From NCBI GenBank assembly GCA_963966185.1, contig CAWZYM010000308.1, positions 669,001 to 733,000 on the forward strand: a DNA stretch of 64,000 nucleotides, written 5' to 3'. Position numbers and translations under genes: made by a program. The notes below the pieces were generated by a model. The model did no database searches. It was not told where the DNA came from and worked only from the letters and a program-made list of their open reading frames with translations. Source of the DNA: Rhabditoides inermis. Lineage: Eukaryota > Nematoda > Chromadorea > Rhabditida > Rhabditidae. Numbering within the stretch: position 1 is the stretch's first letter; every line of letters begins with the position of its first letter. Positions 36,299 through 50,848 of this stretch are shown one piece after another.

Positions 36299-38309
36299 CT
36301 AGTGGTAGTTGCGTGAATAGTTGTATGAGAGGAATCGGCAGAGTACGAGAATGAGAGCGGCCTCTGTGGCGATGCATAGAAGGACACGGAGACGGGAGAC
36401 GAGCGCCCGCCACGACTTGGAGACGTACTTCTGGAGAAGGACGGTCCCTCTCCCCCCTCCCTCTCCCTCTCCTCTCCCTCCCTCTCTCCTTCTCTCTCTC
36501 TCTCTCCCTTCCTCTCCTCACCCTCCATGTGTCTTCCTCCTTCAGTTCATCGAATCCCAGTCGCAGTACTTTTATCACCCACACTGGCGGAGGGGTCTGC
36601 CGCTTACGGAACACCTGGTAATTATTGGCATAAGAAAGTAATAAGAATGAGAAAGAAAGTGATAGAAAAGAGAGATAATTTATGCGTACCTTTTGTGCCT
36701 TGGCGACTGCAATGGCGGATAGCGCGCCAGCCATACAGATGAGTAGGTTGAGGAGGAGGTACAGGCCTGCAGTCACATTCAAATCATGGACATTGTTCGT
36801 TTTGTTTTGTTGGTGCATGCATGACAAGCTCTTAAGAGTTCATTACTTACTATCGAATCCATTCATATTCGTTGTGACCGTGAAACGTATCGCTGTGTTC
36901 GCAACGTACCCATAAGACTGAGGTGAGCAGTCCGCGGCAGACTGTCTGCTATGATTCCCAGAAGAAAAGCGAGCGCCAGCAGACAGCTCAGACTGATGTT
37001 CACCTAAATCGAACGATCGATTGATTGTCTGGGACCACCCACGATGTCAGTGATGACGTCAGCGGCGAAGATGCCGGCCACTGCGAGTATGGTGACGAAG
37101 AATATCGGGATGACCATGACTAGAACATAGTAGATGGACTGGCGGCGGATAGAGAACTCGTATTCTACCTAAAAATATCGATTTGAAGAATTATTCACTG
37201 CATTCATCTTTTGTGTTACATAGCTGTTAGCGTTAGCGATTACGTGAATGTAAATGAAATCACGGAATTACAAAAAAATGTTGTTATATGTTTATCAAAC
37301 CCGTAAAATTTTAATTCACCTGCGGATATTTATTCCCGGATCCGGTGATGATTGTCATGTTTTTGATGGTGAGATTGAGTGTCTGCCACTCGGGGTTGAT
37401 CTGGCATTGAATCAAATAGAAGCGAGTTTAATTAATAAATTGTATGCACCACCAAGGAAAAATGCTCTTTACCAAATGAACTGGACGAGAGTAATTGAGT
37501 GAGCGAGGTGAAGAGTGTAAGAGAGATGAATGAGACAGACAAACAAAGAGTGACAGATACAGACAGAAAGGGAGAGAAAAGGTGTGGAGGGAGAGAGAGA
37601 GACTCACGAACGCCTTCCGCATCTTCCCGGGAATGAGTGCCAGCTTATTGATGGTTGCCCATGCAGTCCCTTCCACTATCCTACACTTCTGAGTGTCGAA
37701 CGGGTAGTAGTCTACCTGAATATCACAAAAGGAATCAACCAAATCTGCTCGTACACCGATGCTAGTAGCAATGCACGTATGCGAATAGTAATGAACGTAA
37801 GTACGTATGGTCACAAAAATATTGTTCTTTAAAAAAGTGGTTTGGAAACGCATTACACATAATAACACTAATCGATTCATACCACATACCACAATCTCGC
37901 AGCTAGCCTGCAGGTAGTAGCTGGACTCCCAGTGGATGATCCCGCTTGAATTGATCTGCACTTCGGGCCGATTGGCAGACTCGCGGTAGTAGTCTGTGAT
38001 ACCGATCCTCAAACAATGAGGGGTTTTAAATAGATCATAAGGTAAAACATAATAGCTAGATTGGCAACGGAATCCTGTTTGCAAAGACGTGTGGTGATGC
38101 CAATCTATACGAGAAAGCGAGAAAATATGCGTACAGTTCATAGAAGGTGAGGGGCGGGAGCCATACTGCCGACTGGAGCACGTCTACAGTGGAGAGATTG
38201 TCGAACTCCTCCGGATTCCACGACAGACGCTCGTCCCGCCACAGCTTGACATCCGTCAACATGTAGTCCACACGGGACTCGTCCTCGATCTGGAGAAGAG
38301 AGGGGGCAG

Positions 38310-38360
<51 letters not shown>

Positions 38361-38651
38361 GTACCACTTTGATGAGCCACGCGTCATTGACATGCACAGT
38401 GACTTGAATGGGTCCGTGTTCTATCGAAGGCCGTGCCTTCTTGTTGTATCCATCGAAGATATACTCGATTAGACGCTCTTCCGTCGCTGAATATGTGTAG
38501 TTTATATTTACTTACTCTTTTAGACGATCAGGAATGGAATGATGGTTGTAAAATAATGAATAACTAATATGAAATAGATAAACTCACTCTGTTCATATTT
38601 CCTGGTTTGTGTCAGCTGCCAGACAGCCAGCAATACACACAACACACGCAT
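36299..38651 (-). CDS. Cys-loop ligand-gated ion channel subunit (nicotinic-type LGC)
   Basis: Eleven exons join in frame to about 389 residues: 38588-38651, 38365-38486, 38135-38289, 37890-38007, 37608-37715, 37320-37400, 37043-37168, 36910-37003, 36690-36766, 36522-36614 and 36299-36430. After a short signal sequence come EERLIEYIFDGYN, the W-x-D--L-WNP and VWLPPL ligand-domain motifs, and a Cys-loop with exactly 13 residues between the cysteines (C150 and C164, with YYPFDTQKC). Four membrane segments follow: M1 near 227-249, M2 near 262-280 (NISLSCLLALAFLLGII), M3 near 291-313 and M4 near 363-383. Loop C lacks the vicinal cysteines of alpha subunits. The M3-M4 loop is only about 50 residues. 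Pentameric receptor subunit at the plasma membrane; ligand and ion selectivity cannot be told. Confidence 0.92.
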
Positions 38652-41305
38652 ATCCTCCCACTATGTTTGTGGTGGAATGAAAATGGACAATAATGCGAAT
38701 TGCTGTCTCCGGAATGAACGGCGTGTGTGTTTGGGAGGACGCATGCTCGCTATCTAAATGGAAATGGTAGCCACAGAGTGCGTGGTTATGCATGTCCTTG
38801 TCTGGATCTGTCTCTGTGTGGCTCATTTGCAGTCCCCAAGCATCGTTAGACAGACAGTGCATGTTTCAAGATAACTTGAAACATTATTTGAAAAAAATCC
38901 TATTGTTAGAAACATTACATTACTCACTGATGTTTATGTTTGAAGTGACTTTCAATCAGACCGAAAAAAATCACCAGTTACCAAACGGACCACAGAGTAG
39001 AAAGAAGTGCTATGTATGTAGTTGGAGGTGTTATGAACCGATTGTGCTTTCATCGACACGCTATCAGTGAACAAAGGAAGTTGCTCATCTCCCTCTCCTT
39101 TCCACTGCTCTACCGGTTTCCCCCACCCGCATTCTCGCCTACTATTGTTGTAGCGAGAAGACTGAACGGGTGGAATTGCGGTCTCGCTCGGTTTGCTTGT
39201 TGCATCATAATTGCTCACTTACGCCTGTTGAAATCACCACAGATGATTGATTGTGTACAATAACAACACGCTACTATATGGACGAAGGTGCACGATTACT
39301 CACTAAGAGTTTTTGTACTTGTTATGTTTATGTGAAAACATACCGCTTTTTCACACTTCATGAGCGTGCCGCCAAACACAACGAACACACCAGTTTTCTC
39401 TGGATCGGAAGGGGAAGGAGAAGGAGAAGGAGAAGGAGAAGGAGAAGGAGAAGGGAAGGGGGAAGCGTGCGGATTGCGCAACTTGTGTATGCATCAACCA
39501 GTTTGCAATGTTTCATAGGCAACACACACAAGTGCTAAATCACAGCTGGGATGGGATGAGCGATTAGACGCTCACTGACCACTGGTTGACCGGGCCAGCG
39601 AATCTTCCTGACACCATCCCTTCTCCGGATGCCCTATCACTACCGGTACAGGAGAAACTTGTTGGGCGGACATCCGAAAGCTGTGTATGATTGATAGCAG
39701 TTGTCAGCTGATTATGTTCGAAATGCAACCAGGAAGTGACATTTATATGATATAGTAGATAAGTCTTACAAAGCACTGATCTTGTATGTATCAGGTGTTA
39801 GTATTACAATAATTACAATTTCTGAAAGCTGCTGCGTGTGAAAACTAATTGGTATGATTTATTCATTCTGAACTGTACTGAGAAACAAAAAAAAGTATAC
39901 AGACTAGCTATTATACCAGTTAGTAAACATATGTGAAGAAATGTGTCTGATATGGGTGTGGCAGGGTGTTGTTGGCAGCGTGTCATAGATGCCCCATCGA
40001 ATCGAACGAACTCGATCGGATAACCTTGCCTGGGGGAAACCGATCGAAGAACCAACTTCGTTTCGATTCTCGCCCATCTCTCACTAGCATAGTCGATACC
40101 AATCAGGCAATTATGAATTGATGCTGCGCGACGCGCAAACTATACCCTCCCCCGCGCATTCTCGGCCCTGCACTCTCTCGAATCACACACTCTCTCACCA
40201 CTCTCTGATCTGTTAGCTTGTTCACCCCATGTTCTTCCAAGGACATCAACGCTCGATCGCTCGCGCGCTTAAACGATGACGTCACGAGAGAAACAGCTGA
40301 TCGAACAACTGATTCGGGCATGCCCTGGGGGAAATGGTTGAGTGACTCGTGATTGGGGGCCATGAAACATGTGATATGGGTGTGTTACAGTAAACTACGG
40401 AGAGAGAATCTGTTTGCTCTTGTCAGTTTTTGATGTTGTTTATGGTTTCGAGTCGACGGCGAAGCAAAGATGAATGACGAAAACACTGGAAAGAAGAGTG
40501 AATACGGTATGACAGGTTGACGCAGTGGTTTGGTGGATCAGGAATTCGAAATCTCCTCTCCTCAAAATATGCAAATGTGAAATACGTGGCCACCATTCGC
40601 GGCTCGCTTGTTTTATGCGTGTTTTACCTTTTATGAGCGTGAAGCGACTGGTTTTCTATCCGGTCACTTGAGAATAGGCTATGCAAAACAAGACAGAGAC
40701 AAGACAAGAGTTCTCATAAAGAGTGGCGATCATTCATGAAAGAGGAAGAAAGCATACAACCGTCCAATCGCGTCGCTTTCCGTTTTCACTCTCGCCTGAG
40801 TGCGGCTGACCCTCTTTCACCCACAGCCGATCCGGAATCCCCCTGGCCAACACGCAAGTTTATGGATGTTCACACGAACACTTTCAACATTTTCTTTTTG
40901 AAATCTGCATCAAGCACAGGTTTCATTTCACCAGAGTTCGCTTGCGCAACAGTGTTCTTCCATGCAATGTCATCGTACCGTACACGTTTCATTCTACCGT
41001 AATCCTCGTTGTTTTGAAACGTTCCTCATATGAGTCTAATCCTCGCTCTGTCCACCCACTGATAACCATCACCTGACAAGTTTGAGGTGTGGGAAACCGG
41101 TAAGGGTGCCATTGGGAGACGACTGCCACCGCCCCAGGCTCTGCCCCTCCCCGTCTGCGCCCTCTCCCCGCGCCACGCTCTCTCGCACCCGCCCTTCGTC
41201 TCTTTCTGTGGTGTCTCTCCCCCTGAGGGGTTGGCCGGCGGTGGGGAAGGGGCGAATTAAAAGGCATTCGGTGGCTGTTGGAGAGCACACCGTCAACTCG
41301 TGGAG
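38652..41305. other. 2.6 kb without a recognised gene
   Basis: Upstream of both the channel (minus strand) and the peroxidase (plus strand), so it holds both promoters. A short GAGAAG run lies at about 39413-39453. No RNA gene or mobile element was identified. Confidence 0.45.
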
Positions 41306-43481
41306 ATGAGACTGACTACCAGTCTCCTATTATTCGCACTCCTCGCCGGTACGTACACTTACTAGTTACTAGTATTTTGTTTATGATTTATCTATTTCCG
41401 GAACAATTTTGATATTAACTTTTTTACACCTAGTTTCATTTCTTGTACTGTGCCTCAATTTTATTGTTGCGCTTCTAGTACCATTCTCGTTGTTTCCTTC
41501 CGATATTCCGTTTGGCGGTCGTCCAGGCGCTTTCACTCTGCGCTCTCTTCAATCTCCCCGCTCTTTCGATGCTCTCACTTTCATTCGCGATACGGTTGAC
41601 CCGGAATAGCGGATCGTTGTTCACAATACCAGTTATCCCCCTGGTGGTCTTTCTGTGCCCATGCCCTCAGGGCGCGAACCTGCCAATCGGGATTTTGCAA
41701 ATCACCTTCGATACCCGCTATCGCGCCGTTCCAGACAGCTTGGAGCTGCATATTTCTCCTATGTTACAAAGAGATAGGCGTGTGTCTGCGCCCTCTCGCA
41801 CTCGCGCGCTCTCTCGCCTCTCTCTGTGATATGCTGATGGGGGATGATTGGCCGCCAGAGCTGGTTAGATTTCCACCGCCCTATTCTGGCTTTCGATTTT
41901 CGAGACACGGCCCAGTCAAGGCTATCCGAGAAAGTTTCGAGAAATCCGGAATAGGAAACGTGAGTAGAGAGGAAGGAAGGGAGAACAGAGGGGTTCACCG
42001 GTCGAAGGTCAAGCTATCACAGCGTCGGGAAATTGAAAAGTTCAGAAAGAACGTGGCGACACTTACTATTTGACCCCCGAATAGCTCGTAGGCACAAAAC
42101 CGGAACGGTATTATGCGCTAAACTGTCGTGTCACTCTTGTCACCGCATTGAGAGAAAGGGGGGGGGGGAGACGGTTGAAAGGAAACAACCCTGCGGTAGG
42201 CAGCGTTTGTCAGTGTATGATGCATCAAAACCTTAGTAGGGGCGAAAACACAAGCATAACCGGTTCAGACACGCAATCATCTGGGGACTAAATTTACATA
42301 TGTAAACAATGTAAACAACAATATGTTTCAGGAGTGGCGATTGCTGCCGAGGACAACGATGTAGACAAGAGCGTCCAGAACGATGTGCGTTTTCCGGAAC
42401 ATCCATAAATCTTTTCCAGAGTTCATATCTTCCACTATTTTGATGACACATCGGGGTTTACAAGTGGTTTACGATGTGAGATTGGATCTTTGCAGGAGAC
42501 TTCGAACGACGGAATGCCTTCCGCGGAGCAGCCCGAAGAGGAGAAGGAGAAGGAGAAGGTGCGAGGGGGGATCGGACATCAGTTAGGATAAGCTATACAG
42601 CCGCGACTTGAAAAAAAATGCAATGAGAAGAGTGACAAGATTGATTAGAAACATGTGTTGTTTGCAGGACACAGCTGCAGAGGCAGACTCGGATGATTCC
42701 CGAGAGGAGAAGGACAGACTCCCCTCTCACATGCCTGGACAGAGAAACGGAAAGGACTCCAGCAGGAGTAAGAGCATCGAGAGTGGAGGTGCGTGGAAGG
42801 CATTCAGAAAAAAACTTGAATTATCTTGACCTTAGTTGTTAATATCAAGGAATCAAGGTAGATACGTTTCACGTAGTGTGTATGAGCTAATAGTATCTTG
42901 CTAATGTAGTTATAGTAGTATTGTTGGTGAAACATCACTTCACTCACCGTGTTCGTTTGCAGAGTCGCGCTGTGCGGACAGGCACGATCTGTGTAAGTTC
43001 TGGCAGTCTATCGGAGAATGCAAGTCGAATGAAGAATGGATGGGAGACCACTGCCCCGTCAGTTGCGGAAAATGCCAGGGTACGCTTCTTTTACTATTAT
43101 ATACTTTACTAGAGTAATTAGAGATACATCTTGACATAAAAGTGACGTCATCTTGCAGGTCCGATGACGTGCATCGACCGCCACCGTCTGTGCTCGTTCT
43201 GGGCATCGATCCGCGAGTGTTCGACCAATGCTGTGTGGATGCTCTCGAACTGCCCCAAGTCGTGCAAGGCATGCAAGGGTCAGTACACCTCTCTCTCCCC
43301 TTTCTCTCTCTCCCCCTCTCTCTTTTCTCTTTGTGTCTGTCTTCCTCTCTAGTTAACTCTCTCTAGACATTTAGGTTTAGAATTCGATCAGATTTATGAT
43401 TGATGAGAATTCTTTGGATGGTGTAGAATGGTGTGTCTTGTCTTGTCTCTCGTGCACCCTACGACATGTGTTTTTGATCAA

Positions 43482-43534
<53 letters not shown>

Positions 43535-43614
43535 TTGTGAAATAGCTGCTAACGTGATGGATGGTGATATCTGATGCGGATCACTAGCCTGCACTTTTTA
43601 TGGTCGCAGCGGGT

Positions 43615-43657
<43 letters not shown>

Positions 43658-44305
43658 TTCTCTCATTATCTCTTTCCCCGTGCGAGACTGTTCATTCAAT
43701 TCGAGTTCGTAGCAGCTTCTAGCGCCACATTCTCCCTGTTTTTGTGCGAATGTTTGCGTAACATGAGATACATGGGGCTATGATAAGGCTGATATGATCT
43801 CGGTAACAGATCAAAAACTCAATGCAGCAAACGTTTCACATTATATGAATACTACTGATTGATTGTGATTCAGTAAGTGGCACCTAGATGGTCGAGTACG
43901 AACCCGTATTGAGTACAAATAGGAACTACGAGGAACTCATACGAACATTATCGAGTACGAGCGGTACGACCATACTGACCCCCTATTGATGTTGTTGCAG
44001 GTGCTTCCTCTGATGGAAGCGACGTGCCGCCCGGTGGGTTCAAGGAGGAGGACTGCAACTTCGTCACCACACACGAGGGTGAGGGGGGGGGGGAGAGGGA
44101 GAGAGATGGAGAGAGGGAGAAGGAGAGGGAGAGAGAGAGAGGGAGAGAGAGGGAGAGAGATGGAGAGAGAGAGAGAGAGGGAGAGAGAGGAGAGGGAGAG
44201 AGAGAGGGAGGGAGGGAGGGAGGGAGGGAGGCTGAGAGAGGGGGGAGGGAGAGGGAAGAGAGAGGGAGAGAGGGAGAAGAAGAGGGGGAGAGGGAGAGAG
44301 AGAGG

Positions 44306-44336
<31 letters not shown>

Positions 44337-44993
44337 AGAGAGAAGAGAAAAGGGGAAGGGAACCGAGAATGTTTGTACTTTATAAAAAAAAACTTTTGCG
44401 GTAATCAAAAGTGGATGTGCGTTGTGTGTTTTGAGTATCGAAGTAACTACTTACAACAATAGTTCTGTGATGCGCCACGTTCAATGTAATTACTTAATAA
44501 ATCAACAGTGAACTATGAAGTGAACGTGAAACGTATAATTTTCTAGTTCTTGAAAATACAACAAACCATTCAGACAACTCCCACCGCAAGACGATCTCGA
44601 TCAATGACATCCGTCAGTCGAACGCCAATGCCAACTGCGCTCCCACACTCACCATGCAGGACACATGCAACAGAAACCTCTGCTACCACCTCAGGTACGC
44701 CAAGGAAACTGTCTACTGTCAGCGAGTATGTATATACTACTCACACTACTCACCATTTTATGTTTCGCGGCGTATAGCATATTAGTAATCGGGTTTTCCT
44801 CGGAGATGGATTAGCGGACTTATGTGTGGTCTTACTTATTGTACCGATGAAACGTGTTCAGGTTCCGTTCTTTCGATGGTACGTGTAACAACATGGAGAG
44901 GCCTCTCCTCGGATCCGCATTCTCAGCATTCATGAGACTCAAGCCGCCAGTCTATGACAACGGAATCTCGGCCCCTACCTGTGAGCATTCACA

Positions 44994-45024
<31 letters not shown>

Positions 45025-46539
45025 GCCTCTCTTCCAGCCTCCTTCACCCGCATCCGTCCATCTGCCCGTGAAGCGTCCCGTCTCCTCCTGGCCTCTCCCT
45101 CCATGGCAAGCACCGCCCACTCTAGCCCCGCCCACTGTGTCGATTCAGATCCCTCACCACTCGAACGCTCTGCTCATGCAGTGGGGACAGTTCATCGCGC
45201 ACGATCTCGCCAAGACCACCATGCTCAACAACCAGGTGAGACGAGGCCCCGCCCCCCGTGACTGCGCCCCCTTTGCAGGACTGCGCTTCGTGCACCAGTA
45301 ACAAGGGTCGCTGCACCTCGGTCTTCCTCTCTCGCTCCGATCCCACGTGAGTTTGGAGAATGAGATACGTTTTAAGAAGACGAAATTTCGGATACGTTTC
45401 AGGATAGCGATAAGTAGACAGAATCGTTTCATAAACATTGCCGTTTCTGCTGATCCTATGATCACATGGCATATTTTGTAGTATGAAATGAATACGTATC
45501 AACCCGAAACAGGGTAAGCGTCGGCTCACCAATTGGTTAATCGTTTGTCCCAAAATATAGAGTAATCCAAGACACGCTTTGTTCGTTTCAGTTTCGGTCG
45601 CTTCATGTGTCTTCCGGTGGCTCGCTCGACTCCCGTCTGTGGCACCGGAATCAGCAACTTCCGAGAACAGTTCAACGAGAACACCGCCTACATCGATGCC
45701 AGCCATGTAAGGAGTGCTATCAGTAGATCAGTAGATCAGTGATAAGACAGTAGCCATGCAAGCTATGTACAGTCCAGGGAATATTAAGTTCCGCCACCTT
45801 TCCCCTCGGCCGTCGCGCATTTTAAAATTGCGCGCGCGCGAAAGTTTGAACGTGAATTTATTCGCGTGCTCTCGCATGTCTATTGATTTTACCGCCTTGC
45901 ACTCTGCGCTCTCTGCTCTCTCTGATGGCGGCTGACTGATTTGCCCACCCACTGTAAGGGCGTGCTATCAGTGGATCAGCAGTGATAACACGGTAGATCA
46001 ATGAATGTTTGCAGATCTACGGTAGCTCCGACCGCGACCAGTTCCTCTTCCGCCAGGGGGCATTCCTCAAGACGAAGATCGTGGGTCTATTCATTCTTTT
46101 TAAAGCAATATAGGTTTCACTCATGTGATAATAATGCGAGACAATTGGTTGCATCAATGTCATAGTTTTGTCGGTGCTTCAAAAACAGATACAAACACTG
46201 AATAGTTGGAATTGCATTACGTTTCACCACTCACATAACTTTGGAGAGAAAAATTATGTCCCAATACGTACCAGTAAATTGTGTATTATTCTTTTTTCAC
46301 TTTGTGCCGTGTCACTGGCAGTTAACAACAGAATTCATAAAACAATGGAGTATGTATACATATCACCAAGTTTCACAAAACATTCTTCTGTGTAGGTGAA
46401 CAACCGGGTGTTTCCTCCCATCGACACGAACATGAACGTGGTGGCTGGAGACGACAGAGCGAACATCTTTGTCGGACTCGCCGCACTCCACACTCTCTTC
46501 GTCAGGGAACACAACAGGTACGTCCCTCGCCCCCCTCTT

Positions 46540-46581
<42 letters not shown>

Positions 46582-47026
46582 CTTTTGCTTGTCTATCCTG
46601 ATTGTTCCAGGATCGCCCTCACCCTGCAGAAGGTGAACCCTCACTGGGACCAGGAGAGAGTCTTCCATGAGACAAGAAAGATCATGGGAGCCATCCTACA
46701 GAAGATCACCTACTATGTGAGTAGACCACACATTCTCTTTTTCATTTGTTATATTCTCTCTAAACACCACTCTATCTCATTGTATCACTTTGTGACATCA
46801 TTTGTCTCTTTCAAACACAATAATGTTTCAATGCTTGGAAGAAGTTTCGATTAAGTTTCATAGCAATAATAATGTGATCCGATATTTTTTTCAATTCGTT
46901 GACTGATCGAAAACATATATTCAAATTAAATTATTCAGGAGTACCTTCCGCGCATTCTCGGAGACGATTTCGAGAGGCAGATCGGAGAGTATCCCGGATA
47001 CAACGTGGGTGGTCCCTCCTCTCTCT

Positions 47027-47080
<54 letters not shown>

Positions 47081-48020
47081 TTCTCACTTCCAGCCCAACA
47101 CCGAGTCCTCCATTGCCAACGAGTTCACTTCGTGCGCCTTCCGCTTCGGTCACGGTATGATCCAGGTGAGTCAGAGAGGCGGAGCTTGAAGGGGCGGAGC
47201 CTATCCCACGATTGCAGGAGTTCTATCCGTTCCTCGATGAGAAGTTCCGCGCCGTCGGAGGCATCCCGTTTAACGAGGGCATGTTCAAGTCGCAGGTGTG
47301 TTTGTTTAGAACAGTCTGTTATCGCATGCAGGAAGTCTGTTATCGCATGTCGAAACAGGATTCCGTCATGTGTCTAGCTATTATGTTCTACTATCTGTTC
47401 TCCTATCTACTTTGAAAAACCCTCATTGTGTGTACATATTGTTTACTTACTTGTTTCTTCGCAGCACATCATCAACAACGGCATCGACCCCCTCCTCCGT
47501 GGAATGATGACTCTTCCCGCCAAGATGCCCCAGCGGTCAGTTGTGTTGGGGGTTGGGATGCTTGAAGAAATCGGATTGTTTATATTTTCAGACTATGCAC
47601 TATGAAATAGCGTAGAAACATATGTGAGCGAGAATCTCTAGTTGTGTGATCCAACGAATTTCCATAATCTTTTTTATTTGCGAAAACATACACACAATCA
47701 TCGCGAAAATGTATTTCAAATCTTTTTAGTCTCTCGCCCGCTGTGACTGAGCGCATCTTCGGAAACTCGGACCTCGGATCGATCAACATCCAGAGAGGAC
47801 GCGACCACGGAGTGCCCGGATACGTCGCCTGGAGAAAGTTCTGGTGGGTGGGCGGAGCATAGTGGGCGGGACTCACAGCGGGCATGGGCAGAGCCTAATC
47901 ATTCCATTCAGCGGTCTGCCCGAGGTGCGCGACTTCTCCGATCTCAACTCCACCATCCACAACCCTGTGGTGGTACAGAACCTCAAGACCATCTACAAGC
48001 ACGTTGGTGAGTGGAAGAAG

Positions 48021-48060
<40 letters not shown>

Positions 48061-48445
48061 TTCCCCTCAGGCGCGATCGACATGTACGTCGGTTCTCTGC
48101 TGGAGGAGCCCCTTCCGGATGCGATGGTCGGCCCCACTCTCTCCTGCATCATTGGAGAGCAATTCAAGCGCATCAGGAACGGAGACAGGTGACCGTGACT
48201 TGAGGGGGCGTAGACTATGTAGTCGTTCAGGTTCTACTTCGAAAACAACAAGATCTTCACGCCCGAGCAGGTGCGCCAGCTGAAGAAGGTGAGTATGATG
48301 TGCAGGTAGTCCGGAGTACAGTAATCCATTCCAGATGACAATCGCTCGTGTGCTGTGTGACTCGGGAGAGAACATCCCTCTCGTTCCCAAGAGGGCATTC
48401 GACATCTTCCGTCCGGCTAACGAGAAGCTCACTAAGTGAGTCAAC

Positions 48446-48509
<64 letters not shown>

Positions 48510-48592
48510 CATCTCACTTCTCTCACTCCCATCGTTGAAGGTGTGACGAGATGTCCGACATCGACTACAGCGCGTGGAAAGAGGAGATCTAA
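41306..48592 (+). CDS. ShKT-domain animal heme peroxidase (SKPO/MLT-7 type)
   Basis: About 26 exons give roughly 770 residues. Start ATG at 41306 with a signal peptide ([14 protein letters not shown]), then an acidic linker (~residues 15-93, partly encoded by GAGAAG repeats), two six-cysteine ShKT domains (~94-132 and ~133-172) and a full peroxidase domain. The distal histidine is in WGQFIAHD, a conserved REHNR stretch follows, the proximal histidine is in FRFGHGMI, and NIQRGRDHG is the peroxidase signature. The stop is at 48590-48592. In nematodes such secreted peroxidases cross-link tyrosines in the cuticle during moulting (MLT-7) or act in defence (SKPO-1). All key residues are present, so it should be active. 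Introns carry many CT and GA microsatellites; the exon pair around 45030-45240 is the least certain. Confidence 0.93.
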
Positions 48593-49141
48593 TCCCCGCC
48601 CAGTTTGCCCCGCCCCTCAGCGCTCGCTCTATTGTCTGTACAAAAACACCGCCCGAATGTCCGGATCAGTCCTCTAGTCCGTTATTTGCCGGATCGATCC
48701 GCTCACAGGGTGCGTAGATGAGAAGTTGCTTTGTCATATAATAAGGCCCCGCCTCTCTTGGCTCCGCCCACTCTCTTTCACCTCCACTACGGTGCTTCTA
48801 TTCCGACCACACACCACACACATACCACGTTACAGGTTTCTCCCGCACAGTGTTTGTACCATACAAGATATCTATTGCAGAGATATGAGATATGAAATGC
48901 GATAAAGATGTTTATACCCATATTGGATCATGATTATAATGCAAAATAGAATGATCTCCTTCTTTCTGTAACAAAAAGGTCACTGTAACGTAACACAAAT
49001 AATTTTGACCAATGTGTTGTGCAGTTTCGTGCAACACATCAGTACAATTCACCACGTCTGAAAGAAGAAAAAAAATCGTTTCATCATTTATCATTATATT
49101 TTACATTTCTGCTTATTTTGATTATTGTTTCAAATTTCTAG
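48593..49141. other. 3' flank of the peroxidase and 5' flank of the RRM gene
   Basis: Non-coding. The first part has CCCCGCCC-type boxes and the later part is AT-rich. No feature recognised. Confidence 0.5.
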
Positions 49142-50816
49142 ATGTCACAGTCTCCTGCCGCAGACATGGGCGACGGGAACGACGCGGCAGCTGCCCATCT
49201 CATGTCCTCCCTCACCAAAGATGGAATTGTAAGTGCTGTGTCATCCGAATATATTCGCACTGAACATTATGATGTCATTGTTGTGTTCGCAGGTGTCTCC
49301 GTTGCCGTGTCTCGTCCCGAGTGGTTCTCCTCCAGGAACGGCTCCGTCCGTGTCGCCCTCCGATGAGGTGCTCGACGACTTCATAGAAAACCGCCTATAC
49401 GTCAGCAACATCCCCTTTTCCTACAAGGCCGAGACACTCGAAGCCATATTCTCCAGGTTAGTATTATATTTTTATATTCGCATCTTTCATGTTGATAAAT
49501 TATGTATTTTAAATTTTGTGATATTTCGTGAAACATATTCTTCGCAGGTTCGGTACGGTGATGAACGCGCAGATTGTGAGCAACGAGCGCGGCAGCAAGG
49601 TGGGATATGATATGTGCTCAAAACATATGTAAATCAAACATCGTTTATCGTTTTGTTTGTTCTATAGGATTTGACATGTACGTATCCGAATCCAATGCTT
49701 CACTGCTGTGTACACAAAACACAACACATGTGTCCTGTCTGATGTGTATTGATTGACATGCCTTGTATGGTGCTGGTTCAGGGCTTCGGCTTCGTGACGC
49801 TGGAGAGTCGGGAGGCGTGTGTGACTGCGATGCGGCAGCTAGACGGGCAGCTGGTCGAGGGACGCAAGATGGAGGTCAGAGCAGCGCACGTACGTCCAGC
49901 CCGGCTGCTCCAGCCACGTGTCCTCTCGTATCCATTGTCGCATGACCTCACAGTTCGTGAAATCTAGATAAACTGTAATTTGTAAGTTTCATCCCAAACG
50001 TCTGTGGCATGATCGCTATTCTCCATGCTCTAGCTGTTTCTGAGCGTGTTGCTTGTTGAGGTGAAGAAGGCTAAGCAGATGCAGTACACACGGGCTCGGC
50101 GCAACGGCGGCGTCAATCCCAGCAGGCCCAACAACGTCCAGCAGGTGCCCCAGGTACTGTAGTGCCTTTGTAGTGGTGTTGGTGTTTGCTACCGTATATT
50201 CATTGTAGCTGCTGAGTCTGCCGCTTCTGAACAATCCACTGGTGGCGGTCATTCAGCAACAACAACAGCAGGTCAGCCGGCTCACCTGTTATCGTTTCAT
50301 CCGTGTTATAGGATGGATACGAAAAACAACGTGTGTATACCTTGTTTATCTCGTGTTTGTAGATCGCAAACCTGATCTTCCAGCAGAATCTCGCAGTTCA
50401 GCAACAGCAAAAACACACAGGAAGTGAGTTGTTGGTTTTGTTTACTGACCGGAAGTGGTCCGAAACAAAGCCGAAACAGTACTTCTATTTCTCATTCATT
50501 TGCGAACTACTCTCTCTCTCTCTCTCTCTGTTTTGTCAATTCCTCATTGATTGTAAGTGTGTAAGGGACACACACCGGAGGACAAGATGGAGTTGGATTG
50601 GTTGCACATCCTCCTTACTCATTATTTTTGTTGTTTGTTATTTGTGCGCATATTTCCAACGGTGATTATGAGGCTAATCAATACGGTTGTAATATATTTT
50701 TGTTGAAACATATTAGTCTTGTTGTTTCAATATATGTTTTTTCAGACGTGCTGATCGCTCCCATGTCTCCCTCACCCGCCACCGCTCAGCACCTGCTTCA
50801 GCAGCATCAGGTATGG

Positions 50817-50848
<32 letters not shown>

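Noticed and set aside
44080..44360. Arg/Glu-rich frame in the peroxidase intron
   Set aside because: Pure GA microsatellite between a clear donor and acceptor of the peroxidase gene.
20900..48560. A rule that (CT)n always lies on the coding strand of introns
   Set aside because: Most introns fit, but several do not (for example about 44080-44340 and 48020-48058 in the plus-strand peroxidase), so no strand rule is claimed.
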